Part shown: positions 43,381 through 53,184 of the stretch, piece after piece
How positions within the stretch are numbered: the first letter of the stretch is position 1
How the letters are laid out: the number at the start of each line of letters is the position of its first letter
NCBI RefSeq assembly: GCF_006346325.1
Contig: NZ_VDYR01000001.1
Location: 1,054,001 to 1,118,000 of the forward strand
Direction: 5' to 3'
DNA from: Sphingomonas japonica
Lineage (GTDB): Bacteria; Pseudomonadota; Alphaproteobacteria; Sphingomonadales; Sphingomonadaceae
Length of the DNA: 64,000 nucleotides
The notes under the pieces: generated by a model
Database searches by the model: none
Told to the model about the DNA's origin: nothing
The model's input: the letters and a program-made list of their open reading frames with translations, nothing else
Translations under genes and position numbers: made by a program

Positions 43381-44563
43381 GGCACCCGACCAGCTCGACA
43401 TGCGTCGACCAGCGAAACTGCCCGACCGGCTGGACCCAATCGAGCACGTATCCGCCCTCGCACATCGTCTTTACGTCGCGCGCGAAGCTGCTGGGATTGC
43501 ACGAGACATAGGCGATCCGCGGCGTGGTCGCCTTGGCCAGTTCGGCCGCCTGATCGCGGGCCCCGGCGCGCGGCGGATCGAGGATGATCGCATCGAACCG
43601 GCCAGCTTCCTCGGCAGAGAGCGGGCGACGGAACAGGTCGCGATGGTCGGCGAACAGCGCCCTGCCCGCACGCGCAGCGGCACCCTTGAGCGCAAGGATT
43701 GCCTCCCGCCCTGCTTCCGCGGCATAGACGCGTGTCTGGGGTCCCAATGCCAGCCCGAACGTCCCGAGCCCGGTGAACAGGTCGGCGACAGTCCGCGGCG
43801 TGCCGACGATCGCCTGTACTGCGGCGACCAGCACCGCCTCGCCTTCGGGTGTCGCCTGAAGAAAGGCGCCAGGTGGCAGCGGTACCGCGACCCCGCCCAG
43901 CGTCACCGTGACCTCATCGGGCTCCCAGCGCGGCTCGGCACCAAGCCCGTCGTCAAGCGACAGCCGCGCGAGGCCCTGTCGCCGCGCGAATCCCGTCAAC
44001 GCCTCCGCGCTGGCGAGCGTGTCGGCACTCAACCCCTTGATCACGACATCGACACCCTGATCGCACAGCGCGACATGGACGTCGGCGCGGCGCCCGGTGG
44101 GCAGCGTCGCGGCGAGCAGCGCGCGCAGCGGCGCGACCAGCGCGAACAATTCGGGCGCGAGGATGTGGCATTCGGCAAGGTCGATCACGCGGTGGCTTGC
44201 GGCCTGCGCGAACCCGAGCAGGACCTGCTTGCCCGCGCGCTCTCCGTGCAGCGTCGCTCGCCGGCGGGTGCGCGGCGGCGAGACGATCGCCGGGCGGACG
44301 TCGCTCGCCAACCCCTGCGCGGCTAGTGCGCCGACCACCCGGTCGCGGACGAAATCGGCATAGGCGGCGTCGTCGAGATGCTGGAGCTGGCACCCTCCGC
44401 ATTCCGGAAAATGGCGGCACGGCGGCACGGCGCGGTGCGGACCCGCTGTAATGGCCCCATCCTCGCCGACCTGATCGCCCGGCGCGGCGAAGGGGATGTG
44501 GCGACCATCGGCGGTCACCCCCTCTCCGCGCGCGGCGACGCGGATGATTTCGCTCACCGACAT
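43322..44563 (-). CDS. TrmA/RumA-like RNA m5U methyltransferase
   Basis: Encodes 413 residues of a class-I SAM-dependent RNA uracil-5-methyltransferase (RumA/RlmD-like). An N-terminal Cys cluster for a 4Fe-4S site ([14 protein letters not shown], plus Cys in AECHIL) is present. SAM motif I is [15 protein letters not shown], motif [12 protein letters not shown], and the nucleophile Cys is in [12 protein letters not shown], followed by [10 protein letters not shown]. The C-terminal 18-residue tail beyond the family end is read from the complement of truA. The ATG at 44563 or GTG at 44557 is the start; the gene overlaps the NAD(P)HX enzyme by up to 10 bases. Confidence 0.88.
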   Translation of the reverse strand: MSVSEIIRVAARGEGVTADGRHIPFAAPGDQVGEDGAITAGPHRAVPPCRHFPECGGCQLQHLDDAAYADFVRDRVVGALAAQGLASDVRPAIVSPPRTRRRATLHGERAGKQVLLGFAQAASHRVIDLAECHILAPELFALVAPLRALLAATLPTGRRADVHVALCDQGVDVVIKGLSADTLASAEALTGFARRQGLARLSLDDGLGAEPRWEPDEVTVTLGGVAVPLPPGAFLQATPEGEAVLVAAVQAIVGTPRTVADLFTGLGTFGLALGPQTRVYAAEAGREAILALKGAAARAGRALFADHRDLFRRPLSAEEAGRFDAIILDPPRAGARDQAAELAKATTPRIAYVSCNPSSFARDVKTMCEGGYVLDWVQPVGQFRWSTHVELVGCLSRWTDSPRAGNTIHRAAH

Positions 44564-45936
44564 GATGCGATCGCCTCGCTCAGGTGGTCGGCCAGCGTGT
44601 CGGCGGCGAAGGCGGGGCCGGCGAGAGATGCAGCACGGCCATGCAGCCAGACCGCCTCGTCAGCCGACCCGCCAGTAGCGATTCGCGCGGCGATCAGCCC
44701 GGCGAGCACGTCCCCCGTGCCCGCCGTCGACAGCCATGACGTCAGATCGGCGGCCACAAGGATCTTCCCGTCGGGAGTGGCGATGACAGTGCCGGCGCCC
44801 TTGTGGACGATCGTTGCACGCGATTGTCGGGCAGCGGAAAGCGTCCGCTCGATCTTGCTCGCGGCGCTCGCGCCGAAGCAGCGGTCGAACTCGGCGGCAT
44901 GCGGGGTCAGCACGCTGGCAGCACGGCGCGCGGCCACGGCCGAAGGCAGATCGCGGCCGAGCAGGCTGAGCGCGTCGCCGTCAATCACCAGCGCGCGGTC
45001 GCTGGCGAGGACCCGGTCGAGCCGGGCGCGCGCCGCGTCGTCGCGGCCAAGTCCCGGGCCGATGACGATCGCTCCTACTCGCTGGTCCTCGAGCAATGCA
45101 TCGAGATCGCCATGCGCGCGGTGGACGATCGCATCGGCACCACCGCTCGCGCCGCACAATACGACATAGCCCGCGCCGCCGTGGAGCGCGCCCGACGCCG
45201 CAAGCCGTGCCGCGCCGGGCATTTCGCCCGCGATCACCGCAACCATGCCGCGGCTGTATTTGTGCGCATCGCTGGCTGGGGCGGCCAGAGACGGCCGGGC
45301 GACGCTGCGCCAGTCGCCTTGCGCCTCCAGGCCAAGCGTATCGAGCAGCACCGTGCCGCAGCGTGTGCTGGCCGGATGCAGGACATGCGCCGGCTTGAGC
45401 GCGCCGAGCGCGAGCGTCAGCGTGTAGCCGTCCGCCGCGCCCCGTAGCGCGCCGCTGTCGGTGTCGAGCCCCGACGGGAGATCGATCGCCAGCGCGACGT
45501 CGGCGGCCGCAACCAACCAGCAAAGCGCGGTAGCCGTATCGGCATCGAGATCGCGGTCGAGCCCGATGCCGAACAGCCCATCGACCACCACCGGACGTGA
45601 GGCGGCCTGTGAAAGCGCTACGGTAGCTCCGCCCCAGCGCTGCGCCATTGCCGCAGCAGCTCCCGATTTGGGTGTGCCGAGCGCGGCGACCGTCACTTCA
45701 TGCCCCCAATCGCGCAGCAGCGCCGCCGCACCATAGGCGTCGCCGCCATTATTTCCCGGTCCGGCCAGCACCAGGATCGGCCTGCCGAGCGCGAAGCGCG
45801 CCGTCTGATGCGCGACTGCTGTGCTCGCACGCTCCATCAACGCTTGTTGCGAAGTTCCTGCTTCAAAGGCGCTATCCTCCAGATCGCGCATCGCTGCGGC
45901 GGTCAGAATCGGCGCTCCGGGCGGCAGTCGCCTCAC
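44554..45936 (-). CDS. nnrDE: Bifunctional NAD(P)H-hydrate epimerase/dehydratase
   Basis: Encodes 460 residues. The first 200 are the YjeF_N epimerase (GPGNNGGDAYGAA near residue 55), and the last 260 are the ribokinase-like ADP/ATP-dependent NAD(P)HX dehydratase (VIGPGLGRDDAAR, TPHAAEFDRCFG, GTGDVLAGLIAARIA). It repairs hydrated NADH/NADPH. The GTG start overlaps the upstream lipoprotein stop (GTGA). Confidence 0.93.
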   Translation of the reverse strand: MRRLPPGAPILTAAAMRDLEDSAFEAGTSQQALMERASTAVAHQTARFALGRPILVLAGPGNNGGDAYGAAALLRDWGHEVTVAALGTPKSGAAAAMAQRWGGATVALSQAASRPVVVDGLFGIGLDRDLDADTATALCWLVAAADVALAIDLPSGLDTDSGALRGAADGYTLTLALGALKPAHVLHPASTRCGTVLLDTLGLEAQGDWRSVARPSLAAPASDAHKYSRGMVAVIAGEMPGAARLAASGALHGGAGYVVLCGASGGADAIVHRAHGDLDALLEDQRVGAIVIGPGLGRDDAARARLDRVLASDRALVIDGDALSLLGRDLPSAVAARRAASVLTPHAAEFDRCFGASAASKIERTLSAARQSRATIVHKGAGTVIATPDGKILVAADLTSWLSTAGTGDVLAGLIAARIATGGSADEAVWLHGRAASLAGPAFAADTLADHLSEAIASCR

Positions 45937-46337
45937 GATCCGGCGAGCGGCGCACCCGTGGCGGGCAGACGATAGCGAGCGCCGCCGATCGCGACCTCGA
46001 TCTCGCCCGCGTCGAGCACCGTCACCTTGGCCGGTTCGGCCCCGTCCGCAGCGACGATGCCGCGCCCGTCGCTGGTCACCAGCAGGCGGTGGAACCCGCC
46101 ATCGGGCTGGCGCACGGTCAGCACCGCGCCTTCGGTGCCGGCCACGCGATCGACCGAGCAGACCCGCTCGAATTCGCGCGAGCCGATCGGCGCGCACAGG
46201 ATGCGCCCTTCCTCGGCCCCGCTGGCATCCGCCGCTGCGGCGGGCTCGCCCTCCGGGATGACGACATTGTCGCTGTCGCTGCCGCACGCGCCGAGCAACA
46301 GCAACAGTGCAGCGACGCTAGATATCCGCGTAGACAT
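45933..46337 (-). CDS. Small lipoprotein
   Basis: Encodes 134 residues with a lipobox (LLLGAC, Cys17). The mature part is acidic with paired cysteines ([17 protein letters not shown]). It resembles many short alphaproteobacterial lipoproteins of unknown role. ATG at 46337 lies inside the end of ilvD (20-base overlap), and its stop overlaps the next gene. Confidence 0.7.
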   Translation of the reverse strand: MSTRISSVAALLLLLGACGSDSDNVVIPEGEPAAAADASGAEEGRILCAPIGSREFERVCSVDRVAGTEGAVLTVRQPDGGFHRLLVTSDGRGIVAADGAEPAKVTVLDAGEIEVAIGGARYRLPATGAPLAGS

Positions 46338-48039
46338 GGGTTTCGGCGCTCCCCCCCGGATGCGTGACCGCACCCTTATAGGCAGGCCCGACCGTCGCCG
46401 CATAGCGCCACAATGCCCCTGATTGATAGTCGGTGGTTCGGGGACGCCAGTTCGCGCGCCGCGCGGCGAGCATTTCGCCGGGAACGTCGAGGTCGATCGT
46501 CCCCGCTTCGGCGTCGATGGCGATGATGTCGCCGTCCTCGACCAGCGCGATCGGCCCGCCTTCCGCAGCCTCGGGACCGACATGGCCGATGCAGAAGCCG
46601 CGCGTGCCGCCCGAGAAGCGTCCGTCGGTGATCAGCGCGACGCTTTCGCCCAGTCCCAGGCCATAAAGCGCGGCAGTGGTCGACAGCATCTCGCGCATCC
46701 CAGGCCCGCCTTTGGGCCCTTCGTAGCGGATCACGACCACCGATCCTTCGGCGATGTCGCGCGCCTCGACCGCGGCAAAGGCATCCTCTTCGCAGTCGAA
46801 CACGCGTGCCGGCCCGCTGAACTTCAGCCGCGCCAGCCCGGCGACCTTGACGATCGCGCCGTCGGGCGCAAGGCTTCCGCGTAGCCCGACCACGCCGCCG
46901 GTCGGCGAGAGCGGCGTGCGCACATCGTGGATCACCTTCTGGTCGGGGTTCCACATGACCTGGTCGATATTCTCGCCCAGCGTCCGCCCGGTCACGGTCA
47001 TGCATTCGCCGTCGAGCAGCCCCGCGCCCAGCATCGTCTTCATCAGCATGTAGACGCCGCCGGCTTCGTGCATATCCTTTGCGACATACTTCCCGCCCGG
47101 CTTCAGGTCGGCGATGTAGGGCGTTGATTTGAATGCCTCGGCCACATCGAACAGGTCGAACTCGATGCCTGCCTCATGCGCCATCGCCGGCAGATGCAGC
47201 GCGCCGTTGGTCGACCCGCCGGTCGCCGCCACTACGCGCGCTGCGTTGACGAAGGCGGCGCGGGTGCAGATGTCGCGCGGGCGGATATTGCGCTCGACCA
47301 GATGCATCACCGCCTCGCCCGCCGCGACCGCGATCTCCTCACGGCTGCGATAGGGTGCGGGCACCATGTTCGAATTGGGCAGCGACAGCCCGATCGCTTC
47401 GCCGACACACGCCATGGTGTTGGCGGTGAACTGCCCCCCGCACGCGCCGTGTCCGGGACAGGCGACCTTTTCCAGCGCGGTCAGCGCCGACAGCGGGCAG
47501 GTGCCCGCGGCATAGCGACCGACTGCCTCGAACACGTCGACGACGGTGACGTCGCGATCCTCGAACCGCCCGGGCAGGATCGAGCCGCCATAGACGAAGA
47601 TCGACGGCACGTTGAGCCGCAGCATCGCCATCATCATCCCCGGCAGCGACTTGTCGCATCCCGCAAAGCCGATCAGCGCATCGTAGCAATGCCCGCGCAC
47701 GCTCAATTCGACCGAATCTGCGATGACCTCGCGGCTGACCAGTGACGATTTCATCCCCTGGTGCCCCATCGCGATGCCGTCGGTGACGGTGATGGTGTTG
47801 AAGCGGCGGGGCATGCCGCCCCCTGCGATCACCCCGCCTCGCGCCGCATCGGCCTGTGCGTTGAGCGTGGTGTTGCACGGCGCGCTGTCGTTGCCCGCGC
47901 TGGCGATCCCGACGAACGGCTTGGCGATATCCTCCTCGGATATGCCCATCGCATAGTAATAGCTGCGATGCGGGGCGCGTTCGGGGCCGACCGAGACGTG
48001 ACGGCTCGGCAGGCGGTTCTTGTCGAATCTGCTGGTCAT
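46318..48039 (-). CDS. ilvD: Dihydroxy-acid dehydratase
   Basis: Encodes 573 residues of the IlvD/Edd family: Fe-S cysteines in SAPCNTTLN (about Cys55), [12 protein letters not shown] (about Cys128) and [11 protein letters not shown] (about Cys200), and the [16 protein letters not shown] motif near the C terminus. It makes branched-chain oxo acids in Val/Ile synthesis. The start [15 protein letters not shown] is family-typical. Confidence 0.95.
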   Translation of the reverse strand: MTSRFDKNRLPSRHVSVGPERAPHRSYYYAMGISEEDIAKPFVGIASAGNDSAPCNTTLNAQADAARGGVIAGGGMPRRFNTITVTDGIAMGHQGMKSSLVSREVIADSVELSVRGHCYDALIGFAGCDKSLPGMMMAMLRLNVPSIFVYGGSILPGRFEDRDVTVVDVFEAVGRYAAGTCPLSALTALEKVACPGHGACGGQFTANTMACVGEAIGLSLPNSNMVPAPYRSREEIAVAAGEAVMHLVERNIRPRDICTRAAFVNAARVVAATGGSTNGALHLPAMAHEAGIEFDLFDVAEAFKSTPYIADLKPGGKYVAKDMHEAGGVYMLMKTMLGAGLLDGECMTVTGRTLGENIDQVMWNPDQKVIHDVRTPLSPTGGVVGLRGSLAPDGAIVKVAGLARLKFSGPARVFDCEEDAFAAVEARDIAEGSVVVIRYEGPKGGPGMREMLSTTAALYGLGLGESVALITDGRFSGGTRGFCIGHVGPEAAEGGPIALVEDGDIIAIDAEAGTIDLDVPGEMLAARRANWRPRTTDYQSGALWRYAATVGPAYKGAVTHPGGSAETHVYADI

Positions 48040-48048
48040 GACGAACGC

Positions 48049-48783
48049 CTATGTCGCGGGCGGCGCCATCGGCGCAACCCTGTTGCGGACATGGTCGATC
48101 ATGTCGGCCAGAATCCCCGCCCACCACACCACGCCGTCGTCGTTCGCGATGAGATCGTTGCGGACCTCGATCGTCAGATACGGGATGTCGTGCGCTTCGG
48201 CATGCCGGTCCTGCGTCGCGTTGAGCAGACGCCCCGAATAGGGTTGATTGTCACCGACGACATGGCCTCGCTCGGTGAGCCATTCGATCGCGATCCGCGC
48301 GGCGCGATCGTCACGATTGTACAGCAACCCCACCTCCCACGGACGCAGGCTCGGCTTCGATTCCAGCGACGGCGTGAAACTGTGGAGCGCCGCGATCAGC
48401 ACCGGACGGTTTCGCTGCCGCATTGCGTCGATCGCGGCATGGTGCGGGACATGGAAACGGGCGATGCGCGGCGGGATGTCGGACGCCACATTGCCGGGAA
48501 TGGGATAACCGTCGCTGGCGACCGGGACCAGTCCGACATGCGCGGGGTCGCGGTGCAGGTCGATCACCAGCCGCGACACCACCGCGATCACCGCTGGCGC
48601 GGCGAGTCGCTTCGCCAGCAGCCGCGTCAGCCGCTCGGTGCCGATATCCCAGGCGATGTGCTTCGCAAGCAAGTCGCAGGGGATTTCGAGATCGATATCG
48701 GGCGGGACCCGGTTCGAGGCGTGATCGGCGATTAGCAGGACCGAAGAGTCTTCGCCCTCAAGGATCTCGGGAAGCTCGATCAT
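48049..48783 (-). CDS. N-formylglutamate amidohydrolase
   Basis: Encodes 244 residues of the FGase/HutG-like family: LIADHASNRVPPD near residue 15, VSRLVIDLHRDP (metal site) and HSFTPSLESKPS, with EVRNDLIANDDG late. Hydrolyses formyl- or acetyl-amino acids. The chosen ATG (MIELPEIL) has no visible ribosome-binding site and sits 4 bases after a strong hairpin (48787-48830). It lies 9 bases before ilvD. Confidence 0.88.
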   Translation of the reverse strand: MIELPEILEGEDSSVLLIADHASNRVPPDIDLEIPCDLLAKHIAWDIGTERLTRLLAKRLAAPAVIAVVSRLVIDLHRDPAHVGLVPVASDGYPIPGNVASDIPPRIARFHVPHHAAIDAMRQRNRPVLIAALHSFTPSLESKPSLRPWEVGLLYNRDDRAARIAIEWLTERGHVVGDNQPYSGRLLNATQDRHAEAHDIPYLTIEVRNDLIANDDGVVWWAGILADMIDHVRNRVAPMAPPAT

Positions 48784-48786
48784 TGG

Positions 48787-48830
48787 AACGATTGGGGCGG
48801 CGCGCGCATCGCCCGCCGCCCCGTATCGTT
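48787..48830 (-). promoter_or_regulatory. Strong two-part hairpin before the N-formylglutamate amidohydrolase start
   Basis: Arms AACGAT (48787-48792) and ATCGTT (48825-48830) pair outside GGGGCGGC (48794-48801) and GCCGCCCC (48815-48822), with a small internal mismatch and a 13-nt loop. It ends 3 bases before the start codon of the downstream gene. No T-run, so termination alone is unlikely. Confidence 0.5.
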
Positions 48831-48985
48831 CGCACGGTGCCGGTTTCCCGGGACCATCGGCGGACGTTGCGCTCCCGGCGTGCGATCCGCTGAGCCGGAC
48901 GCAGCAAGCATCGGGCCATTCCCGCAATAGCGTGCATTGCCCCACGAGTCCGGCGCAGCGAGTCCCGCAATGGCGCGCAAACCTG

Positions 48986-49813
48986 TCACGTCAGTGCCGT
49001 TTCGGCACACCACCACCCGGGTTGCGTCGCCCCAACAATGCCTGCCGCTTTCGAACATGCCGCCGAGTCGTCGAACAGCGCAAAGCACGTCGCGCCGGAT
49101 CCGGACATGCGAGCAAGCCGCACGCCGGGCTGCGAGGCGAGCCAGACCAGCACCTCGCCTATGGCGGGGGCGATCGCGCGCGCGGGCGCCTCGAGATCAT
49201 TGCGCGAGGCCGCGGCCGCCTCGATCAAGTCACCCGGCGCGATCGGTCCGCGATCGGTCCCGTCCCAACGCGCGAACACTTCCGCCGTCGCCACCGGCAC
49301 GCCGGGATTGACCAGCAACACCGGCGTTCCGGAAGCGGCCGCGATCTCGGTCAGCCGTTCGCCGCGGCCGGTGCCGAGTGCGTTTCTACCGAACAGGCAG
49401 GCAGGAACGTCCGAACCGAGCGCGTCAGCAAGTGCGAACAGTCGCGGATCATCGCCTTCGATCCCGGCCAGATCGGCGCAGATCGCCAGCATCGCCGCTG
49501 CATCCGCCGACCCGCCGCCGATCCCGGAAGCGACCGGCAAGCGCTTGTCGAGCGTGATGTCGAGCGGCGGCAACGGCGCGATCCGGTCGCGAAACGCCCG
49601 TTCAGCGCGCAGTACCAGATTGTCCGGCTCGGCATCCAGTCCGGCAGCAAAAGCACCGGTCACGGCGAAGCGTCCCGCCCCGGGCGCGACGCGCAGCACG
49701 TCGCCATGCTCGACGAACGCGAACAGCGTCTCGATCGCATGATAGCCGTCGCTGCGTCGCGCCCGGACATGCAGCGCCAGGTTCAGCTTGGCACGCGCGA
49801 TGCGCTCAATCAT
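48986..49813 (-). CDS. ispE: 4-diphosphocytidyl-2-C-methyl-D-erythritol kinase
   Basis: Encodes 275 residues of a GHMP kinase: ARAKLNLALHVRARRSDGYH at the start and the ATP loop PVASGIGGGSADAA near residue 90, then RMSGSGATCFALF. It phosphorylates CDP-ME in the non-mevalonate isoprenoid route. The start ATG at 49813 overlaps the TPR gene's stop (ATGA). The 202 bases after it hold only the hairpin described separately. Confidence 0.95.
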   Translation of the reverse strand: MIERIARAKLNLALHVRARRSDGYHAIETLFAFVEHGDVLRVAPGAGRFAVTGAFAAGLDAEPDNLVLRAERAFRDRIAPLPPLDITLDKRLPVASGIGGGSADAAAMLAICADLAGIEGDDPRLFALADALGSDVPACLFGRNALGTGRGERLTEIAAASGTPVLLVNPGVPVATAEVFARWDGTDRGPIAPGDLIEAAAASRNDLEAPARAIAPAIGEVLVWLASQPGVRLARMSGSGATCFALFDDSAACSKAAGIVGATQPGWWCAETALT

Positions 49814-51435
49814 CGCTGTGCGGACGCCGCCACCAGCCCGCCGGCAATCTTGTCGGCGATGCGGTCTGCGGCTTCGCCCTCGGCGTAGACCGCGGCGGCG
49901 CGCCATGCATAGCGTGCCTCGTAGCGGCGGCCGATGCGCCAATAGACGTCGCCGAGATGCTCGTTGATCGTCGTGCTGCCGGGATCGTCGCGCGCCGCCC
50001 GCTCGATCAGCGGCACCGCGCGCGCGGCGTCGCCGCTGCGATAATAGGCCCAGCCGAGCGAGTCGGCGATGGAGGGATCGCCGGGCACCAGCGCGCTTGC
50101 CTTTTCGAGCATCGCCACGGCCTGCGACAACTGCTCGCCGCGCTCGGCCTGCGCATAGCCCAGATAGTTGAGCGCGACCGGCTGTTCGGGCGCCAGTTCG
50201 ACGGCGCGGCGAAGATGCGGAAGTGCCTCGTCCCAGCGTCCGGCCTGTTCGAGCGCGCCGCCGAGCTGGATCTGGACGATCCAGTCGTCCTCGCCGCCGC
50301 GTGCAGCTGCCAGTCGATAGGCGTCGGCAGCAGCGTCGTAGCGTCCTTCGCCGACCAGTAAATCACCTAGATTCTGCGCGTCCGCGGCTGTGGCGGTCGG
50401 GGAATCCGCCACTCGCGTCGCCGCGGCGAGCGCTTGGGCGGCATCGCCGCCGCGCGTCAGTACCGTGACCCGCAGCGCGCGTACCTGCGATGCGAACGGG
50501 CTGTCGGGTGCGATCGCGTCGAGCGTCGCCAGGGCGCGCGTGTCGGCGCCGTCGCGTGACAGTGCGTCGGCGAGCAGCAGCTTCGCGCGATCGCTACCGG
50601 GTTCGAGCAACAGCGCGGCGCGCGCCAGCAGGATCGACAGCTGCGCCGTCTCTTCGCGATTGAGGTCGGCGCCCAGCCGCATGAACAGCCGCGCGGCGCC
50701 AAAGGCCGGGCTCGGCCTGACGCCGCGTCCCAGCGCTTTGCGCTGCGCAGCGATTGCCGGATCGCTGCCGCCGAGCAGCGCCTGCGCCAACCGTTTCTCA
50801 CGCCTGCCCGCCAGCAGCTGCGCCGCGTTGACGCGCAGGTCGAAACTCGCCTCGTCGCTGCCGAGCAACGCCTGCAGCGCCTCGACACCCTGCTGCGTGT
50901 TGCCGGTGGCGATCAGCAGCAGCGCGCGGTTCTCCGCGGCATAGCGCCGCGTCAGCGCATTGGGCTCGGCGGCATCCAGCACCGCGAACGGATCGCCCCC
51001 GCGCATGCCCAGCGCCAGCCAGGCGCGCAGCACCGGGCCGATGAAATCCAGCGGGCCTTCGCCCAGCCGATCGGTCGCGGCGATCGCAGCGGCCGTGTCG
51101 CGGGCGACCAGCGCATCGGCAAAGCGCAGCAACGCGCTGTCGGGCGGCGCTACGTCGGATTTCTCGAGTACGGACAGCGCGCGCCGCGCCAGCGCGAGAT
51201 CGCCCGCGGCGATCCCTTCGCGAAACGCCCGGATCGCGATCAGCGGATTGGCCGGGTCCGCGGCGAGCGCGGTGGCATAGCCTGCCGCCGCGACCTCGAC
51301 CGCGCCCGCCTCGGCGGCGGCGCGCGCGCGCACATATGCTGAGAGATTGCCGTCGGCGTGCGCCGGGGCGGCGAACGCGGCCGCGGCAACGGCGATCAAC
51401 AGGGGCCTACATATTGGGATAGTTCGGTCCTCCAC
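49810..51435 (-). CDS. Secreted/periplasmic TPR-repeat protein
   Basis: Encodes about 541 residues: a signal peptide (hydrophobic LLIAVAAAAFAAPAHA-type stretch, cut near residue 27), then at least eight TPR-like helical repeats (for example ALPHLRRAVELAPEQPVALNYLG, shortened here, and AVAMLEKASALVPGDPS). The role is unknown; similar proteins scaffold envelope assemblies. The start GTG at 51435 overlaps the ETF-QO gene by 29 bases; a TTG at 51399 would remove the overlap. Confidence 0.75.
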   Translation of the reverse strand: MEDRTIPICRPLLIAVAAAAFAAPAHADGNLSAYVRARAAAEAGAVEVAAAGYATALAADPANPLIAIRAFREGIAAGDLALARRALSVLEKSDVAPPDSALLRFADALVARDTAAAIAATDRLGEGPLDFIGPVLRAWLALGMRGGDPFAVLDAAEPNALTRRYAAENRALLLIATGNTQQGVEALQALLGSDEASFDLRVNAAQLLAGRREKRLAQALLGGSDPAIAAQRKALGRGVRPSPAFGAARLFMRLGADLNREETAQLSILLARAALLLEPGSDRAKLLLADALSRDGADTRALATLDAIAPDSPFASQVRALRVTVLTRGGDAAQALAAATRVADSPTATAADAQNLGDLLVGEGRYDAAADAYRLAAARGGEDDWIVQIQLGGALEQAGRWDEALPHLRRAVELAPEQPVALNYLGYAQAERGEQLSQAVAMLEKASALVPGDPSIADSLGWAYYRSGDAARAVPLIERAARDDPGSTTINEHLGDVYWRIGRRYEARYAWRAAAVYAEGEAADRIADKIAGGLVAASAQR

Positions 51436-53068
51436 CGCCTTCGGGCACTACCCAGTTGATGTTCTGGGTCGGGTCCTTGATGTCGCAGGTCTTGCAGTGC
51501 ACGCAATTCTGCGCGTTGATGACGAATTGCGGGTCGCCGGTATCCTCGCCAACCACTTCGTAGACGCCGGCCGGACAGTAACGCTGCGCTGGCTCGTCAT
51601 AGAGCGGCAGATTATGCGCGATCGGCACGTCGGGGTCCTTGAGCGTCAGGTGGACCGGCTGATCCTCCTCGTGATTGGTGTTCGACACGAATACCGACGA
51701 CAGCCGATCGAAGGTCAGCACGCCGTCGGGCTTGGGATAGGCGATCGGCTGGACCAGATCCTTGCGCCACAGACTCTCGTGATCGGGATGGTGATGCATG
51801 GTGAAGGGCATCTTGATACCCCAATGCTCCATCCACATCGCCGCGCCCGACAGGCCCGATCCGATCAGCTCGCCATATTTCTTGACCATCGGCACGACGT
51901 TGCGGACCTTGCTCAATTCCTCGCGCACCCAGCTTTTGTCGTAAGCGGCGGAATAGGCGGTGAGTTCATCGCCGCGGCGGTCGGCCGCGACTGCCTCGAA
52001 CGCCGCCTCGGCGGCCATCATCCCCGACTTCATCGCGGTATGCGTGCCCTTGATCCGCGGCACGTTGAGGAAGCCGGCCGAACAGCCGATCAGCGCGCCA
52101 CCGGGAAAGGTCAGCTTGGGCACCGACTGCAGCCCACCATCGTTGATCGCGCGCGCGCCGTACGACACGCGCTTGCCGCCCTTGAGGATCGCGGCGATCG
52201 CCGGGTGCGTCTTCCAGCGCTGCATCTCGTGGAACGGCGAGACATAGGGATTGGAATAGTTGAGCCAGGTGACGAACCCCAACGCCACCTGCCCATTGGC
52301 CTGATGATAGAGGAAACCGCCGCCGTTCGATCCCTTGGTCTCGCTGAGCGGCCAGCCCTGGGTATGGATGACCCGACCGGGGACGTGCTGCGCCGGATCC
52401 ACGTCCCATAGTTCCTTGACGCCAAGGCCGTAGACCTGCGGATCGCAATCGGCGCGCAGGTCGAAGATGCGCATCAGTTCCTTAGAAAGATGCCCGCGAA
52501 CCCCCTCGGCCAGGAAGGTGTAGCGCGCATGCAGCTCGAGCCCGGGCTGCCAGTCGGGCTTGCGCGTGCCGTCTTTGGCCACGCCCATGTCGCCGGTGGC
52601 GACGCCCTTGACCGATCCGTCGTCGTTGAACAGGATTTCCGCCGCGGCGAAACCGGGGAAGATCTCCACCCCCAGTCCCTCAGCCTGTTCGGCGAGCCAG
52701 CGGCACAGATTGCCTAGCGACCCTGTATAGCAGCCGTCATTGTGCATGAACGGCGGCAGCGCGAATTCGGGAATCGCCGACTTGCCGGTCTTGCTCAGCG
52801 TCCAGTGATGGTTTTCGGTGACGGGCGTCTGTGCGAGCGGACAGCCCTGCTCGCGCCAATCCGGAAGCAATTCGTCGAGCGACTTGGGATCGATCACCGC
52901 ACCCGACAGGATGTGCGCGCCGACTTCGGAGCCTTTTTCGAGGATACATACCGACAGGTCGGACCCGGCATCCGCGGCGAGTTGCTTCAGCCGAATCGCC
53001 GCCGACAGGCCCGCCGGCCCGGCGCCGACGATCACCACGTCATAGGGCATCGATTCGCGTTCGCTCAT
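51407..53068 (-). CDS. Electron transfer flavoprotein-ubiquinone oxidoreductase
   Basis: Encodes 553 residues: FAD motif VVIVGAGPAGLSAAIRL (residues 11-27), a membrane-surface ubiquinone region, and a C-terminal 4Fe-4S ferredoxin-like site with Cys in QRYCPAGVYEV and the trio NCVHCKTCDI. It passes electrons from ETF (fatty-acid and amino-acid oxidation) to ubiquinone at the inner membrane. ATG at 53068 chosen. Confidence 0.95.
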   Translation of the reverse strand: MSERESMPYDVVIVGAGPAGLSAAIRLKQLAADAGSDLSVCILEKGSEVGAHILSGAVIDPKSLDELLPDWREQGCPLAQTPVTENHHWTLSKTGKSAIPEFALPPFMHNDGCYTGSLGNLCRWLAEQAEGLGVEIFPGFAAAEILFNDDGSVKGVATGDMGVAKDGTRKPDWQPGLELHARYTFLAEGVRGHLSKELMRIFDLRADCDPQVYGLGVKELWDVDPAQHVPGRVIHTQGWPLSETKGSNGGGFLYHQANGQVALGFVTWLNYSNPYVSPFHEMQRWKTHPAIAAILKGGKRVSYGARAINDGGLQSVPKLTFPGGALIGCSAGFLNVPRIKGTHTAMKSGMMAAEAAFEAVAADRRGDELTAYSAAYDKSWVREELSKVRNVVPMVKKYGELIGSGLSGAAMWMEHWGIKMPFTMHHHPDHESLWRKDLVQPIAYPKPDGVLTFDRLSSVFVSNTNHEEDQPVHLTLKDPDVPIAHNLPLYDEPAQRYCPAGVYEVVGEDTGDPQFVINAQNCVHCKTCDIKDPTQNINWVVPEGGGGPNYPNM

Positions 53069-53184
53069 TCCCGTCTCCGTATCCGGTCGCTTTACCCGGC
53101 ACCGTCGCAGCGCCGCCACGCCTCGTCGGTTCGTGCGTGCAGGATGATTGACCGCGCCGTCAACCCGGTGCCCAAGCTGGATGC

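Noticed and set aside
45097..45960. Additional plus-strand frames opposite the NAD(P)HX repair gene
   Set aside because: All are Arg/Pro-rich antisense shadows with no motif or RBS.
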